Source: Niebla homalea | Taxonomy: Eukaryota; Ascomycota; Lecanoromycetes; Lecanorales; Ramalinaceae | DNA length: 64,000 bases | Assembly (NCBI GenBank): GCA_019925105.1 | Contig: JAHGAU010000018.1 | Span: 682,001-746,000 of the forward strand | Direction: 5' to 3' | Shown: positions 48,850 to 62,900 of the stretch, one piece after another | How the letters are laid out: each line of letters starts with the position of its first letter | Numbering within the stretch: position 1 is the first letter of the stretch | Notes under the pieces: generated by a model | The model's database searches: none | The model's input: the letters and a program-made list of their open reading frames with translations, nothing else | Told to the model about the DNA's origin: nothing | Made by a program: the position numbers and the translations under genes

Positions 48850-51510
48850 GAACCCCTTAAAGGGCTGGTATAATAAGGGCTTTATTAAGCCGTCGGCGAT
48901 TTACTTATATATTGGGATATACTCTAAATCTACCCGGTTATCTTTTATAACTTCCTAAAGCCAATATTATTAAATACCTATATACTTAATCCGGGTATAA
49001 AAGATAAAATTCTTAATAAAAGTTATAACGCCTTAATTATCTTTATAAATAATAACGGCGGGGAGGTTCTTAACTTAATATAACCTGATTTTATTTAAAA
49101 GTTATTTAAATTATAGGGCTTTTTTAATTGCCTATATTTATCCTATATATTCCGCTTTATAAATAAAAAGGGTAATCGTAACTTAACGTTTAAATTATTA
49201 ATTAATCACAATATTTCCGATATTAAATACGTAGTCCATAATAGACCTCTAAATTAAATTTACGGTAAAGTTGGAGTTAATATAGTTATTAAAAGCTTTT
49301 AATTTACCCCGGTATATTAATTAAAAAATAATAATAATATAGAAATAATATAAAATTCTTCTTATTAATTTTTAATAATATTCGGTAAGATTTAAAGTAT
49401 ATCGGTTAATTATTAAAATAAAATAAGTAATATTTAAGTAAGTTTTAAGTATAATATATATTAAAAAGTTTATAATTAATTAATATTTCTTTTAGAAAAT
49501 TAAATTAACCTTATAACCTTTAAGTATAAACTCCGGCTTATACTTCGGCTTTATAAAAATATATATAAGTATAATATTTTATTATTTATATTCTTTAATA
49601 ATTTTTTCTATATAAGTTTTTTAATTAAGTTAAAACATTTTATTTTAACGGTTTTTTATAATAATTATACTTAAATAATAATAAATTAACCTTAAATTAA
49701 ATATACGGAATTAATTATTAAGTACCTTTTTTAAAGTTATAATGTTTTCCTTAAACGGATTAATAATTAAAATATTATTTACGTAAAGAGCTATAATTAT
49801 TTTATTTCCGGGGTATATAAATACGTAATAGTTTATAAGTATTAATTTAAACCCTTATTTCTTTAGAAAGGTAAAGAAATAATAATATTATAATTAAGGG
49901 GATTATTTTAATCTATAAAAGGCTTTATTAAGCTTATAATATATATCCGTACCCTTTATTTAGCTTTAAAATTACTTTATATAGATTTTTTCCTTAATTA
50001 AATTATAAAAGAAGGCCGTTTTTACGTTTATTTATTTTAAGTTTTAATTATTAATTATTATTAATATAAAAAGCATTTTATAACTTATAGGCTTTATTAT
50101 TGAAATAAAGGTTTTATTATAGTTAATACCTTTTTATTACTTATAACCGCGGATTACCTAGCGGGCCTTATACTAAATAATTAAACCGTTAATGCTTTTC
50201 TTAAGAATATAAACCTATTGTCTTTTTAAAATAATTATATTTAAGGGTATAATATATTTAAGTATAAGTATTTAAGTATTATTTTTAATATAAAAGCTAT
50301 ATTCGTCCTTTTTTATTAATTATTAATTTATTTTATAATAAGTATTTTTTATAACTTTTTAATAAGTTTTTAACTTAAATAATTCCGGCTTATTCTTAAA
50401 TAATATTAACGTTAAATAATAAATATCCTTTTTTTTATTTAAGATAATTATATTAATAAAGGTAAATAGCGGGTTTAAGGATATATCCCGGAATTTTAAG
50501 TACTTAAGGATTTTAAGCTTAAGATTACTTTAGAAAATAATTTTAATTTCCTCCCTCGATTTATTAAACTATTACTTATTTTAATTATATTAAGTTTAAG
50601 GGTGATTTCCTTATTCCTTAACCGGGGTTATATTACTTATAAGTATATTATTTAGGATATTATTAATAAAAACGTTATTATAGATTTAATTTTCATAATT
50701 CTCCTTTAAAATAAAGACTTATTAAAACTATATATTTTTTTTTAAATATTAAATCTTCTCCGTTAAAGTATTTTTATCGGAGTTATTTAACGGAATAATC
50801 TTCCGTTCCTTAATATAAACGTTATAAAATCGTTTTATTTTCTTATTAAAAATCCGTATTCGGGGGTTAAAGACCCGGTATATTTTAATAATCTTATTAT
50901 TATAGTTTAATAAAATAAATAAATCGGCCCTCTTATTTAAGGAAGTCCGGTACTTTATAATCTTAATTTATATTAGTAACCTAATTATTTATAAGTATAA
51001 TAAATCCGGTTTTTAATTTATTACATTTAATATAAAATAATTTTCTTTTTTAAATTAAACGTAAGTTCTTTTATAATAAGGTAATTAATAATTATAATGA
51101 TTTCCGGTTATAAATTCTTAAATAAGTTTATATTATAGATTATTATATAAATCCGCTATTTAATTTCCTAGTTAAATTTTTTACTTATAAGGTTTTATTT
51201 AAAATTATTTCGTACCGTTAATTTATAAATAATATTATAGTCTTTAAGGTAATCTTAGAAGTCTTTTAATATATATTTACCCCCGTTATTTACCCGTAAA
51301 TACCTGATTTTCCGGTTAATAATCTTATATTTAACTTAGAATTACTTAAATTTACGGGCTACGTCCGATTTATAAATTATTAAATAAACTTTTAATATAT
51401 AAATAAAATCGTCCCGGAAAGTAATAAAATATTTAATTATATTAAAGTTTACCGGCTTAATAAACCCCGTAACGTCCGAATAAATAAGCTTTAATAAAGT
51501 TATTTTTAAC
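48850..51510 (-). pseudogene. E7 integrase, RT and RNase H relic
   Basis: Aligns with E5 29990-32690 in reverse. The integrase start (LIYSDV-like) is near 51470-51500, the RT YVDD equivalent near 49760-49800, and RNase H ends near 48900. No domain is free of stops. E8 corresponds to its 50390-51410 part. Confidence 0.78.
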
Positions 51511-54506
51511 TTAAAATATCCCTTATAAGGCCGAGAAGTTATTTTATTAAAAACATAATATATATATATAACCTTTTTTAAGGGCTTTTATTTATTCTTT
51601 TTATTTACGTTTAAGGGATATCTTTATTAATATTTTAATTAACTTAATAATAAATTAAAAACTAAAATATTTTATTTTTATATATTAAGTTAATATATCG
51701 TTTAATACGTTAAATATTATTATTATTAATTAAAATAATACTTAAAGATTTAATATAAAAAGTTATCTTTATTAAGAATATATAAATTTATTAAGTCCTT
51801 TAATTATTATCCGTTTAACCCGGGAAGTTATTATTTTAACTTTATTATTTAAGAATTAAATCAATAAAAGGAAATTTACTTTATTATTAAGGGAATAAAT
51901 AAAATTTAAAAACTTAATTAATATTTTTCTTTTATCGATATTATAAATTACCCGGGTAATATTAATACCGTTAATATAATTAATTTACGTTAAATTTAAT
52001 TTTAAAAATATTATTTAATAAAATTAAAGGTTATTATTAAAGAATTCTCTTTAATAAAAAAAATATTTATTATAACCGTTATTTAGGATTATTAGCTTTT
52101 ATAAATTAATTAAATTAACGGATATTATTATATATCCAGGTTTAGCGTTTACGTTTATTATACTATAAACCTCCTTTAAAACCGATAGATTTATCGGTAT
52201 AATAATGGTAATAACTTCCTTAATTTTCGGCTTTTTTAACCCCCGATATAGCGTCTTAATCTTTTTTTAAGGTAAAAAATTTAATAATTATTTTCCGGGT
52301 ATTTATTATTACGGCCTTTTATAGTATAATAATTATATTTCTGGCTATTATATTCGATAAAGGATTATTTATTATTAACCTTTAAAGCTATTAAATAAGA
52401 TTATAAAGTAATATTAACGCGGGTTATATTAACCTATAATTCTTTATTAATAATTCTTAATATAACCTTATTAAAATTAAAAGAATTTTAACTTAAAATA
52501 ATCTGGTTTTAAGTTAAGTTAATATAAAAATATTATTAATTATTATTAAAATTAAATAAAAAAAATTAAATAATTATTAAATTAAAAACCTTATATAACT
52601 TATTAATAATTAATATTTTAGTAATATACTTACGGAATTTACGGACAAATTAATTAACCGTTTTATTTAAACCTTTTATTATTATTTTAAATTCCTAAGT
52701 TAACTTAATATATAAGTTTAAACTTTAAGGTTTAAAATAAATTATAAGAATAATCTAGATTTCTTTGGTTATATTTAATTTATCTATAAGGTAACGTATA
52801 TTATCCTTATAGTAAATTTTAATAACTATAATAGCTTTAAATTTATCTTTAATAATTATAGGCTTATAAAAGTTATTAAGGATTAATTAATCTTTAATTT
52901 ATTAATATTATAATATTTATTAATATTACTTAATTAATAACGGAATTATATTAAAAAAGAAATTCCCGGAGGTTAAGTCTTTAATCTTAAAGATTATCTT
53001 TAATAAAAAAATAAAAATTTAAGGTTTTTAAATTAATACTTATATATAAAGAAATATTAATTACTTAATTAAATTTAAATTTAAAGTTAAAATTAAATAA
53101 AAAGTCCGATAAGTTTTTTAACTTTAATAATTTTAATTTTAATTAATATTTAATTAATAAGTTATTTAAGGGTAAAGGATATTCCGTATTAAATAACGGG
53201 ATTTAACTTTTTATCCTTAAATAAAGTTTAAAGATTAACTTATTAAACAATAATATTAAAGACTCTTTAAATACCTTTAAGTTAAAGTTATTATAAGACT
53301 TTAACGTAAACAGGGGTAAATATTCCCTATTTATATCTTCGGCTATTTTTTAAATAATCCTTTAATTTTCTTTTTAAAGGTCTTTTAAATAAAAGCGGAA
53401 GAATTTACTTTAATTTAACGGTAAAAAACAATAAAAAGATTTCCGTATTAATAAAGTAGAATAATAATATACTTAAGGGTTTCAATAATAAAGTTTAAAT
53501 TCTAAATAAAGTTTAATTTATCTTAATTAATAATAAATTAAAACTTTACGGATATTTAAATTATTTTTATATCCTTTTAAAATTACTTATCCTTTTTATA
53601 CTTAATATAATATGGAAAGTTAATTTTTATAATTAATTATTGCTTTTTACTTTAAAGGCTATAATTTTTATTTATAATTGCCTTATTTTTAATTTTCCGG
53701 GCGTTAATTAAACTAAATAGTCTTCCGGGTTAATTAAAATATAAAGGATTTAATAATTAATTTTTAATTTCCTTTTTTAAAACGTAAAATCTTAATCTAA
53801 GTAAATAAACTTTTTTTTCTTTGGATTTAATTTTTAAAAATAATTTTAATTAAGTAATTTTAAGGGTAAAATTAAATTATATCCTTATTATATACTTAAA
53901 GTTACTATCTTAAAGATAAAATTTTTCGTTATAAAAAGTAAAAATTTAAAGTTTTTTAACTCTATAGCGTTCCGTAATCCTTATAAAAGGTCTTAGTTAA
54001 ATAATCTTAGCGGTAAAATAGAGTTAAAAATCCTTTAAGTTATAAAGAAAGTTTAAATCGGGTAAAGATTTTTTATTATAACTATAAGATTTAAAGGTTT
54101 AAACTCTAAAGAGTTTAATTAAGGTTGAAATTTCTTAATTAAGACCCCTATTAAGGCTCCATTTAACCCTTTATATTATAGAGTTAAAACCCCTATATAT
54201 AGCCGGTTTCCAGCGTATAAATACCGGTATATAGCTGGCTTATAAGGCTAAAAAATAAGTATTTATACTTTTTAATTAATAAATACATATACCCCGGTAA
54301 TAATAAAATTAAAGTATCTTATCCTTATAGAATTTTAAATTATTAAGTTATTAATTAACTTTATAGCTTAAAGATTATAATTTAATAATATTCTTAAATA
54401 GAATATTTTTATCTTTTAAGTATATCTTATACGGTAAGATCTTTATATTATAGTTACGAAATTAAATAAGGAAAAAGTATCCCTTTAGGGTATTATTATA
54501 ACGAGG
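51511..54506 (-). pseudogene. E7 leader, gag and protease relic
   Basis: Position and alignment to E5 26960-29980 define it. The protease end near 51900-52000 contains the complement of the TARVTYNI stretch. No usable frame. Confidence 0.6.
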
Positions 54507-54520
54507 CCGGGCTTATAACC

Positions 54521-54672
54521 TTTTAAAATATAAAATATAAATTATTTGATTATTTCTTAAGTATAAAAATACGATTAAGTACTCCTATATCCTAGTTATC
54601 CCAATCGGGTCTAGCTTCAGATCATATCTAATCTACCCGATTGCCGGGTAATTAATGTGAGTATTTTTAACA
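54521..54672 (-). repeat. E7 5' LTR
   Basis: 152 bp, next to the primer site complement (CCGGGCTTATAACC, 54507-54520) and the TACCG duplication. Confidence 0.9.
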
Positions 54673-54677
54673 TACCG

Positions 54678-57600
54678 CTTAATAAATTAATCTTTAGGTT
54701 CCGTTTAAGGGTAAAAGGTTAAATCCCGTTATTTAATACGGAATATCCTTTACTTTTAAACGATTTATTAATTAAGTATTAATCAGAATTAAAATCATTA
54801 AAGTTAAAAAATTTATCGGATTTCTTATTTAATCTTAATTTTAAGTTTAAATTTAATTAAGTAATTAATATTTCTTTATATATAAGTATTAATTTAAGGA
54901 TTTTAAGTTCTTATTTTCTTATTAAAGATAACCTTTAAGATTAAAAACTTAATTTTTAAGAATTTCTTTTTTAATATAATTCCGTTATTAATCGAATAAG
55001 GTTAATAAATATTATAATACCAGTAAATTAAAAATTAATTAATCCTTAATAACTTTTATAAACTTATAATTATTAAGGATAAACTTAAAGCTATTATAAT
55101 TATTAAAATTTATTATAAAAATAATATATATTACCTTATAGATAAATTAAATATAATTAAAGAAATCTAGATTACTTTTATTATTTATTTTAAATTTTAA
55201 ATTTTAAGCTTATATATTAAATTAACCCGGGAGTTTAAATAATAATAAAAGGTTTAAATAAAATAATCGTTTAATTTACCCATAAATTCCGTAAATATAT
55301 TATTGAAATACTGGTTATTAATAAGTTATATAAAATCTTTAATTTAATAATTATTTATTTTTCTTACTTAATTTTAATAATAATTAATAATATTTTTATA
55401 TCAACTTAATTTAAAATTAAATTATTTTAAATTAAAATTTTCTTAATTTTAATAAAATTATTTTAAAAACTATTAATAAAGAATTATAGGTTAATATAGC
55501 CCGCATTAATATTACTTTATAATCTTATTTAATAATTTTAAAGGTTAATAATAAACGGGTTTTTACTAAATATAGTAATTAAAAGTATAATTATTATACC
55601 GTAAAAGGCTATAATAATAAATACCCGGAGAATAACTATTAAATCCTTTACTTTAAAAAAAAGGATTAAGACGTTATACCGGGGTTAAAGAAGCCGAAAA
55701 TTAAGGAAGTTATTATTATTATTATATTAGTAAATTTATCGGTTTTAAAAAAGGTTTATAATATAATAAACGTAAATATTAAGTTTGAATATATAATAAT
55801 ATCCGTTAACTTAATTAATTTATAAAAGTTAATAATCTTAAATAATAATTATAATAAATACCTTTTTTATTAAAAAAATTCTTTAATAATAATTTTTAAC
55901 CTTATAAAATAATATTTTTAAAATTAAGTTTAATATAAATTAATTATAAAGGCGGTATTAATACCGCCCGGATAACCTATAATATCAACGGGAAAAAAGT
56001 AATAATTAAGTTTTTAAACTTTATTTATTCCCTTAATAATAAAGTAAATTTCCTTTTAAAGACTTAATTTTTAAATAATAAAATTAAAATAATAACTTTC
56101 CGGGTTAAACGGATAATAATTAAAGGACCCAATAAATTTATATATTCCCGGTAAAGATAGCTTTTTATATTAGATTTTTAAATATTACTTTAATTAATAA
56201 TAATAATATTTAACGTATTAAATAATATATTAATTTAATATATAAAAACGGAATATTTTAACCCTTAGTTTATCGTTAAGTTAATTATAATATTAATAAG
56301 AATATCCCTTAAACGTAAATAAAAAGAGTAAGAAAAGCCCTTAAAAAAGGTTATATATATATATTATACCTTTAATATAATAATTTCTCGGTTTTATAAG
56401 GGATATTTTAAGTTAAAAATAACTTTATTAAAGTTTATTTATTTAGATATTATAAGGCTTATTAAGCCGGTAAGCTTTAATATAATTAAATTTTTAATTA
56501 TTTTCTAGGACGATTTTACTTATATATTAAAAGTTTACCCGGTAATTTATAAATTAAACGTAACTTATAAATTTAAGTAATTTTAAGTTAAATATAAAAC
56601 TATTAACCAGAAAATTAAACGTTTATAAATAAATAACGGGGGCGAATATATATTAAAGGACTTTTAAGATTATTTTAAAAATTATAGTATTATCTATAAA
56701 CTAACGGTATAAAATAACCCCGAATAAAACCCCGTAAATAAAAAATTTAACCGGAAAATTAAAGAACGGATTTATATAATAATTTATAATATAAGTTTAC
56801 TTAAAAATTTATAACTAAAAATTATAATAATTATTAATTATTTTATTATAAAGGAATTTACGTTTAACTTGGAAAAAAGGATTACCCTTTATTAAACGTA
56901 ATATAATTAAAAACCGGATTTATTATATTTATGAGTTTTTAAGTTATTAATATAGATTAAGATTATAAAATATCGGACCTTCTTAAATAAGAAGGCCGAT
57001 TTATTTATTTTATTAAGCTACGATAATAAAATTATTAAAATATACCGGGTCTTTAACCCTTAAATAAAAACTTTTAATAAGAAAGTAAAACGATTCTTTA
57101 ATATTTATATTAAGGAACGGAAAATTACTCCGTTAAATAACTTTAATAAGAATACCCTAACGGAAAAAATCCAACGTTTAAAAAAAGATATATAGTTTTA
57201 ATAAGTCCTTATTTTAAGGGAAAATTATAAGAATTAAGTCTATAATAACGTTTTTATTAATAATATTTTAAATGATATACCTATAAATAATATATTCCCG
57301 ATTAAAAAACAAAGAGATTACCCTTAAACTTAATATAATTAAAATAAATAATAATTTAATAAATTATAAAAGGAAATTAAAATTATCCTTTAAAGTAATT
57401 TTAAACTTAAGATTTTTAAGTATTTTAAGCTTTAAAATATATCCTTAAACCCGCTATTTACTTTTATTAATATAATTATTTTAAACGAAGAAAAGGATAT
57501 TTATTATTTAACGTTAATATTATTTAAAAATAAGCCGGAATTATTTAAGCTAAAAAGCTATTAAAAAGTTATAAAAGATATTTATTATAAAATAAATCAA

Positions 57601-58990
57601 TAATTAACGGAAAAGGATAAATATAGCTTTTATATTAAAAATGGTATTTAAATATTTATTCTTAAGTATATAATACTTTTAAGTATAATTATTCTGAATA
57701 AGTAATAAATCTATACTCTTAAGAAAAGCGTTAATAATTTAATTATTTAATATAAAATCCGTTAAGTAATCCGTAACTATAAGTAATAAAAAGGTATTAA
57801 CTATAATAAAACTTTCGTTTTAATAATTAAACCTATAAGTTATAAGGTACTTTTTATATTAACGGCGGTTAATAATTAAGATTTAAAATAAATAAACGTA
57901 AAAATATCCTTTCTTTATAACTTAATTAAAAAAGAAATCTATATAAAATAACCTTATAATTAAATAAAAGGCACCGATATATATTATAAGCTTAATAAAG
58001 CTTTTTACAGATTAAAATAATCCCTTTAATTATAATATAATTATTTCTTTATTTTTATAAAAAAATAAGGGTTTAAGCCGATACTTACGGATTATTACGT
58101 ATTTATATACTTTAAAAATAAAACAATTATAGCTTTCTATATAAATAACGTTTTAATTATTAATAAGTTTAAATAAAATATTATAAACTTAAAAAAATAC
58201 TTAATAATTAATTCTATATATTTAACTTAAGGTTAATTTATTATTACTTAAATATAATAATTATAAAAGACTATTAAAATAAAATGCTCCGACTTAATTA
58301 AAAAACCTATATTAAAAGAGTTATTAACAAATATAAATAATAAAATATTACCTTTATATATATATCTTTATAGAGCCGAAATATAAGCTAAAGCCTATAC
58401 TTAAAGGTTATAAGGTTAACCCAATTTTCCGGAAGAAAGATTAATTAACTATAAACTCTTTAATATATATAATACTTAAAATTCATTTAAATATTATTTA
58501 TTCCGTCTTAATAATTAATTAATATACCTTAAATTCTATTAAATATTATTAAAAATTAATAAGAAGAATTTTACGTTACCTCCGTATTACCGTTATTTTC
58601 TAATTAATATACCGGGGTAAATTAAAAGCTCTTAATAATTATATTAACTTTAACTTTACCGTAAATTTAACCCGGAGGTTTACTACGGGTTACGTATTTA
58701 ATATAGGAAGTATTATAATTAACTAATAATTTAAGTATTAAATTATAATTACCCTTTTTACTTATAAAACGGAATATATAAGATAAATATAAATAATTAA
58801 AAAGGCCCTATAACTTAAATAGCTTTTAAGTAAAATTAAACCGTATTAAGCCGGAAACCTTCCCGTTATTATTATTTATAAAAATAATTAAAATATTATA
58901 GCTTTTATTAAGAACTTTATATTTTATATTTAGATTAAGTATATAAGAATTTAATAATACTGGCTTTAAGAGGTTATAAGGGATAATTAA
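54678..58990 (+). pseudogene. E6 gag-to-RNase H relic, second part
   Basis: Matches E5 28240-32570. The protease end (NTARITYNI-like) is near 55960-55985. Integrase is about 56440-56880, with a YLDI-like start. RT is about 57700-58330, with a YINNVLII box near 58138-58165. RNase H is about 58560-58980, with TRRFTTGYVF near 58665-58695. Dead in every domain. Confidence 0.82.
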
Positions 58991-59166
58991 GTAAATCTAA
59001 AGTATATCCCGACGTATAAATAAATTGTTAACGGCCTAATAAAGCCCTTACCATACCAGCCCTTTAAAGTGTTCCGTAAGGCACTTGGCCTAAAAGCACC
59101 CCCGGAACGTCCTTATACCGACCGAAGCTTCACTAATGATATTAATGACCTTACAGCTTTAACTCT

Positions 59167-59347
59167 AAGCCACTTATAAGGTAAGCTCCAAGCCACTTAT
59201 AAAGTAAGCTCTAAGCCACTTATAGGGTAAGCTCCAAGCTACTTATAGGGTAAGCTCCAAGCCACTTATAGGGTAAGCTCCAAGCCACTTATAGGGTAAG
59301 CTTTAAGCCACTTATAGGGTAAGCTTTAAGTTACTTATAAAGAGGCC
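59167..59347 (+). repeat. 23-bp minisatellite in E6 (eight units plus a partial)
   Basis: Largest array of the family A repeat, eight full AAGCCACTTATAGGGTAAGCTCC-type units. Several neighbouring units are identical, pointing to recent expansion or slippage. Confidence 0.9.
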
Positions 59348-59813
59348 GTTATTAGTCTTAAGGAGCTTAAAGGCACGTTTTAATATAAATTTAATGTATA
59401 AAATAAGAAGGTTAAAAAAATATTTTAAAAAAAGGGTAAATTATAAAAAACGATATTTACCCCGGAGTATACCTAAATGAAATTATATACCCCGGGGGGT
59501 TATTAAGGGATAATTTACGATATAGGGGAGCTTATTATCGTTATGCCGGCTTTAATTTAAGGGAGTAAGTATTATATAGTTAAAGCTATAAGTATAATTT
59601 TCTAAAATATTTTACCGCGAAGGACCACCGCTATAGGGGAATAAAATCCACTATTATAAGGGAGTAAAAATTATTACTATAAAAGAGCTTTAATAATTTA
59701 TAGAAAATATTATATAAATAAAATATATATTATATTAAGATTAAAGTTTAAATAAAATATTATAAGTAAATAATAAATATAAGGTAATAAATATATTAAA
59801 GCTTAAAAAGGAG

Positions 59814-59965
59814 TATTAAAAATACTTATATTAATTACCCAGTAATTAAGTAAATTAAATATAATTTAAAGCTAAACTTAATTAGGATAGCTGGGATACA
59901 GGAGTACTTAGTCGTACTTTTATACTTAGGAAATAATTAAGTAACTTACACCTTATATTTCAAGA
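59814..59965 (+). repeat. E6 3' LTR
   Basis: 152 bp, TATTAAAAATACTT to TTTCAAGA, with AAAAAGGAG before it. Confidence 0.9.
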
Positions 59966-62900
59966 AATATAGTCTTTATTTATATATACGTTAAGTTTAA
60001 ATATTTACTTATTTTATTTATTAAATTTTTCGGATATTAATAATAACAAATTTAAAAAGGTAAAATAACCGGTAGATATTATTTAAAGTTATACCGTAAT
60101 CTTTAATTCTAATAAGGTAAAAGATCCAGTAAGAAGAAAACGGAATATTTAATAAATAACTTCTTCAAGTAATAGAACTTTAATAATATTATAAAAGTTC
60201 ATTTTTATGACGTTTACCTTAAATTTATTAAGGGAAATATACTTATTAACCTTAATAATAATTATGAATCTGGATATATATATAACTTTAGCTTATTAAT
60301 ATTTATCTTCCTTAGAAAATATTATTATATTATTTAATATAACGTACTTTTTAATAACATTGCCGTAATAAAAACCGGCGTATATATTAAGGTAACCTAT
60401 AGTTTTCTTATATATGATCGCTTTTTTTAAAAGCTTATTACTGACCGTAAATAATTTACGTAAAGATTTAAAATCCCTTTTATTTAAGGATTATAAATTA
60501 CTTTCCTTAAAGTCGTTATTATTTTTATTATTAAGGAAACCGCCTGCCTTATTATTTTTATTTTTATTTTTATCCTTAGTTTATAATAATTTAAATATAA
60601 TTTTACGTAAAGAAATAAGTATTTTATTTCTTTTAAATATTAATAATAATATTAATATTACCATTTAAAATAATCATTAAAAAGCTTTTTATAATTAACA
60701 TATATTATTAAATAAATTCTTACGATCTATTAATAATATACTTAATATTAATATAATAATATTATTTTTAATCATTAATATATAATAAAAAACAATAATA
60801 TTAACGTCTTATAATTTAAAGTTAATAATTATTATGGTTTATATTACTTTAAAATAAAGTAATTAAATATAATCGGGCTTTAAGAATATTCGTAATAAAA
60901 TTAACGTTATAATTAACAATTTATTAATTTCCTATATTTAATAACTTTAAATATAAATTAAAAATAAAAACGCCCTTAATCGGAAGGAAACGGGAAATAT
61001 ATAAGGTATATAGTATATATTTTTAAACTTTTTAATATAAAAATTACTTTAAAAAAATAATATTAAGCTTATTTTATAATATTTAAGAATTTTAAATACG
61101 TAAGGTTTTTAGGTTTTAATTTAATAAAATTTAAAAATAAAACGGTTTTTATTAATAACGTTTCCTTTAATTATATATTAAGACTTTTATAATATTTTTT
61201 AATTTTTTTAAGTATTTTTACTGCTTTTTTATATTCTTAAAGTATAAAATAATATAATTAAATATTTAAAATTACGTTAAAAGTTAGGTTTTTTTCCTTC
61301 GTTTTTAATATTAAGTATTTATTATAACTTTAATTAAATAATATAAATCCTATATTAAAGTTTTTATTTTATTACTTTATATCGTTAATAAAGGTAAGTA
61401 TAAAGATTAATAAAGTAACCTTATTTCTATCGATAATAACTCTAATCCTTTAATTGAGTTAAGTTAGGTTTAAATTTAATAGCTTCTATAACGTACTTAA
61501 ATTTATATATATAAAATTTTAAATCAAAAAGTAATATATTAATATATCTTCTTTTTTCTTTATTATTTAAGTTAATTAAAGTTATATAAATACTTAATAT
61601 TAAATAGTATATATTATCGTATAAATTAAAAGCATCAATAAAAATTAAAATTAATAAAGCGATATATTTTAGCCCTTAATTAAGGCTAAGTAAATATAAA
61701 CGTATATATATTATTATTTTAAGTTTACCTTTAATCGGTAATAATATAATTAAAAAATCGAAACCTTTTATATATAAATTATAGGTTACGTAAATTATAT
61801 ATAGTAAAGAATAAATTATTTTTTTGATTATTACGTAATTCTTAAACCCTTTAAAAGTATAATCGTATTATATTTATAATTCTATATAATAAATTTAATC
61901 TTTATAAAAACTTATAAATTCTTTATTATAAAAGAAAACCTCCCTAGATTTTATTAAGTTTTTTAAAGGATAATCGGGTATTTTAAAAACGTTAACCGGT
62001 TAAAGCGGATTAATTAAGAGTCTAATTATGTTAAGTCTTATTACGGAGTTAATATACTTTTTATTAATAATTATTATCCGATTTATATAAAATTATTTAA
62101 TATTAAGCATTACGTAAAAATACCTTTTAATTATATATTTATAAAAGATTATATCCCCGGGAAATATAATTTTACTATTATATATTTTAACGTATTTATT
62201 AAAATACGTTTTAATAATTAATATTTACGTTATCGAATAATATAATATTAAAGGTTAATTAATAAAGTACGTTATTTTAATATATAATTTCTTATAGAAT
62301 GATATAAAGAAAAAGATAATAATAAATAAGTTAATTAAATTAAAAAAGAATATTATCTTAAAAATTAATTACTTTAAGATTTAAAGTTATTTTTTAATAA
62401 ATTTCTTTTTCCTTTATCGGGATTTATAATCTTATAATTAATATATCTTATTGTTTTAATTTAATTAAGGATAATTACGTATAAACTTATTTCTTAATAA
62501 TATTAATAATTCTTAATAGGCTTTAAATTTCATTTAAATTGATAAATAATTTTAACATTTTTAATAAACTCTTATAATTATTATAATTAAGGACTATAAC
62601 TCCATATTATAGCTTAAAGGTAAAATAAAAAGATTTTATTTTTAACTTTAATTTAAAAGGCACTTTTTTAAAGCAATTGGGTTTTAATAAATATTATAAT
62701 AAAGGAGGCATTAAAGCGTATATAAAAATGATAACGCTATTATCTTATTATATAATAATATCTTTAAGTTTATTGAATTCGTTTTTTAACGGAATTAAGG
62801 GAAACAGAGTAAAAAGTTTAAACGGTATTATAAGTATATTTCTAAAGTTATTATAGTTATTATTAATTATTACTTTATAAATCGGGTTATTAATAAAAAC

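Larger units (their letters stand above)
48083..54672 (-). mobile_element. E7: complete family A Ty1/Copia element nested in E6
   Basis: 6590 bp, 152-bp LTRs (48083-48234 and 54521-54672) and an exact 5-bp target duplication TACCG (48078-48082, 54673-54677). It lies inverted to E6, so the two form a long imperfect inverted repeat. On the minus strand: primer site 54520-54507, gag side about 52.3-54.5 kb, protease about 51.7-52.1 kb, integrase about 51.0-51.5 kb, RT with the YVDD equivalent near 49760-49800, RNase H about 48.9-49.3 kb, then 23-bp repeats. It is heavily mutated. Confidence 0.93.
46700..59965 (+). mobile_element. E6: family A Ty1/Copia element interrupted by E7
   Basis: The 5' LTR (46700-46846) lacks about the first 5 bases; the 3' LTR is 59814-59965 (152 bp). 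The primer site is at 46847-46860. Internal sequence is 46861-48077 and 54678-59813 and follows E5, with E7 at its TACCG site (E5 reads ATTACCGCTTAAT continuously near 28233). No clear target duplication is seen: the left flank is eroded and the right flank is AATAT. It is strongly RIP-mutated. Confidence 0.9.

Noticed and set aside
60414..60668. Plus-strand open frame of 84 codons
   Set aside because: Low-complexity Leu/Lys/Phe/Asn composition, no domain, no start context worth noting, surrounded by RIP-like DNA.
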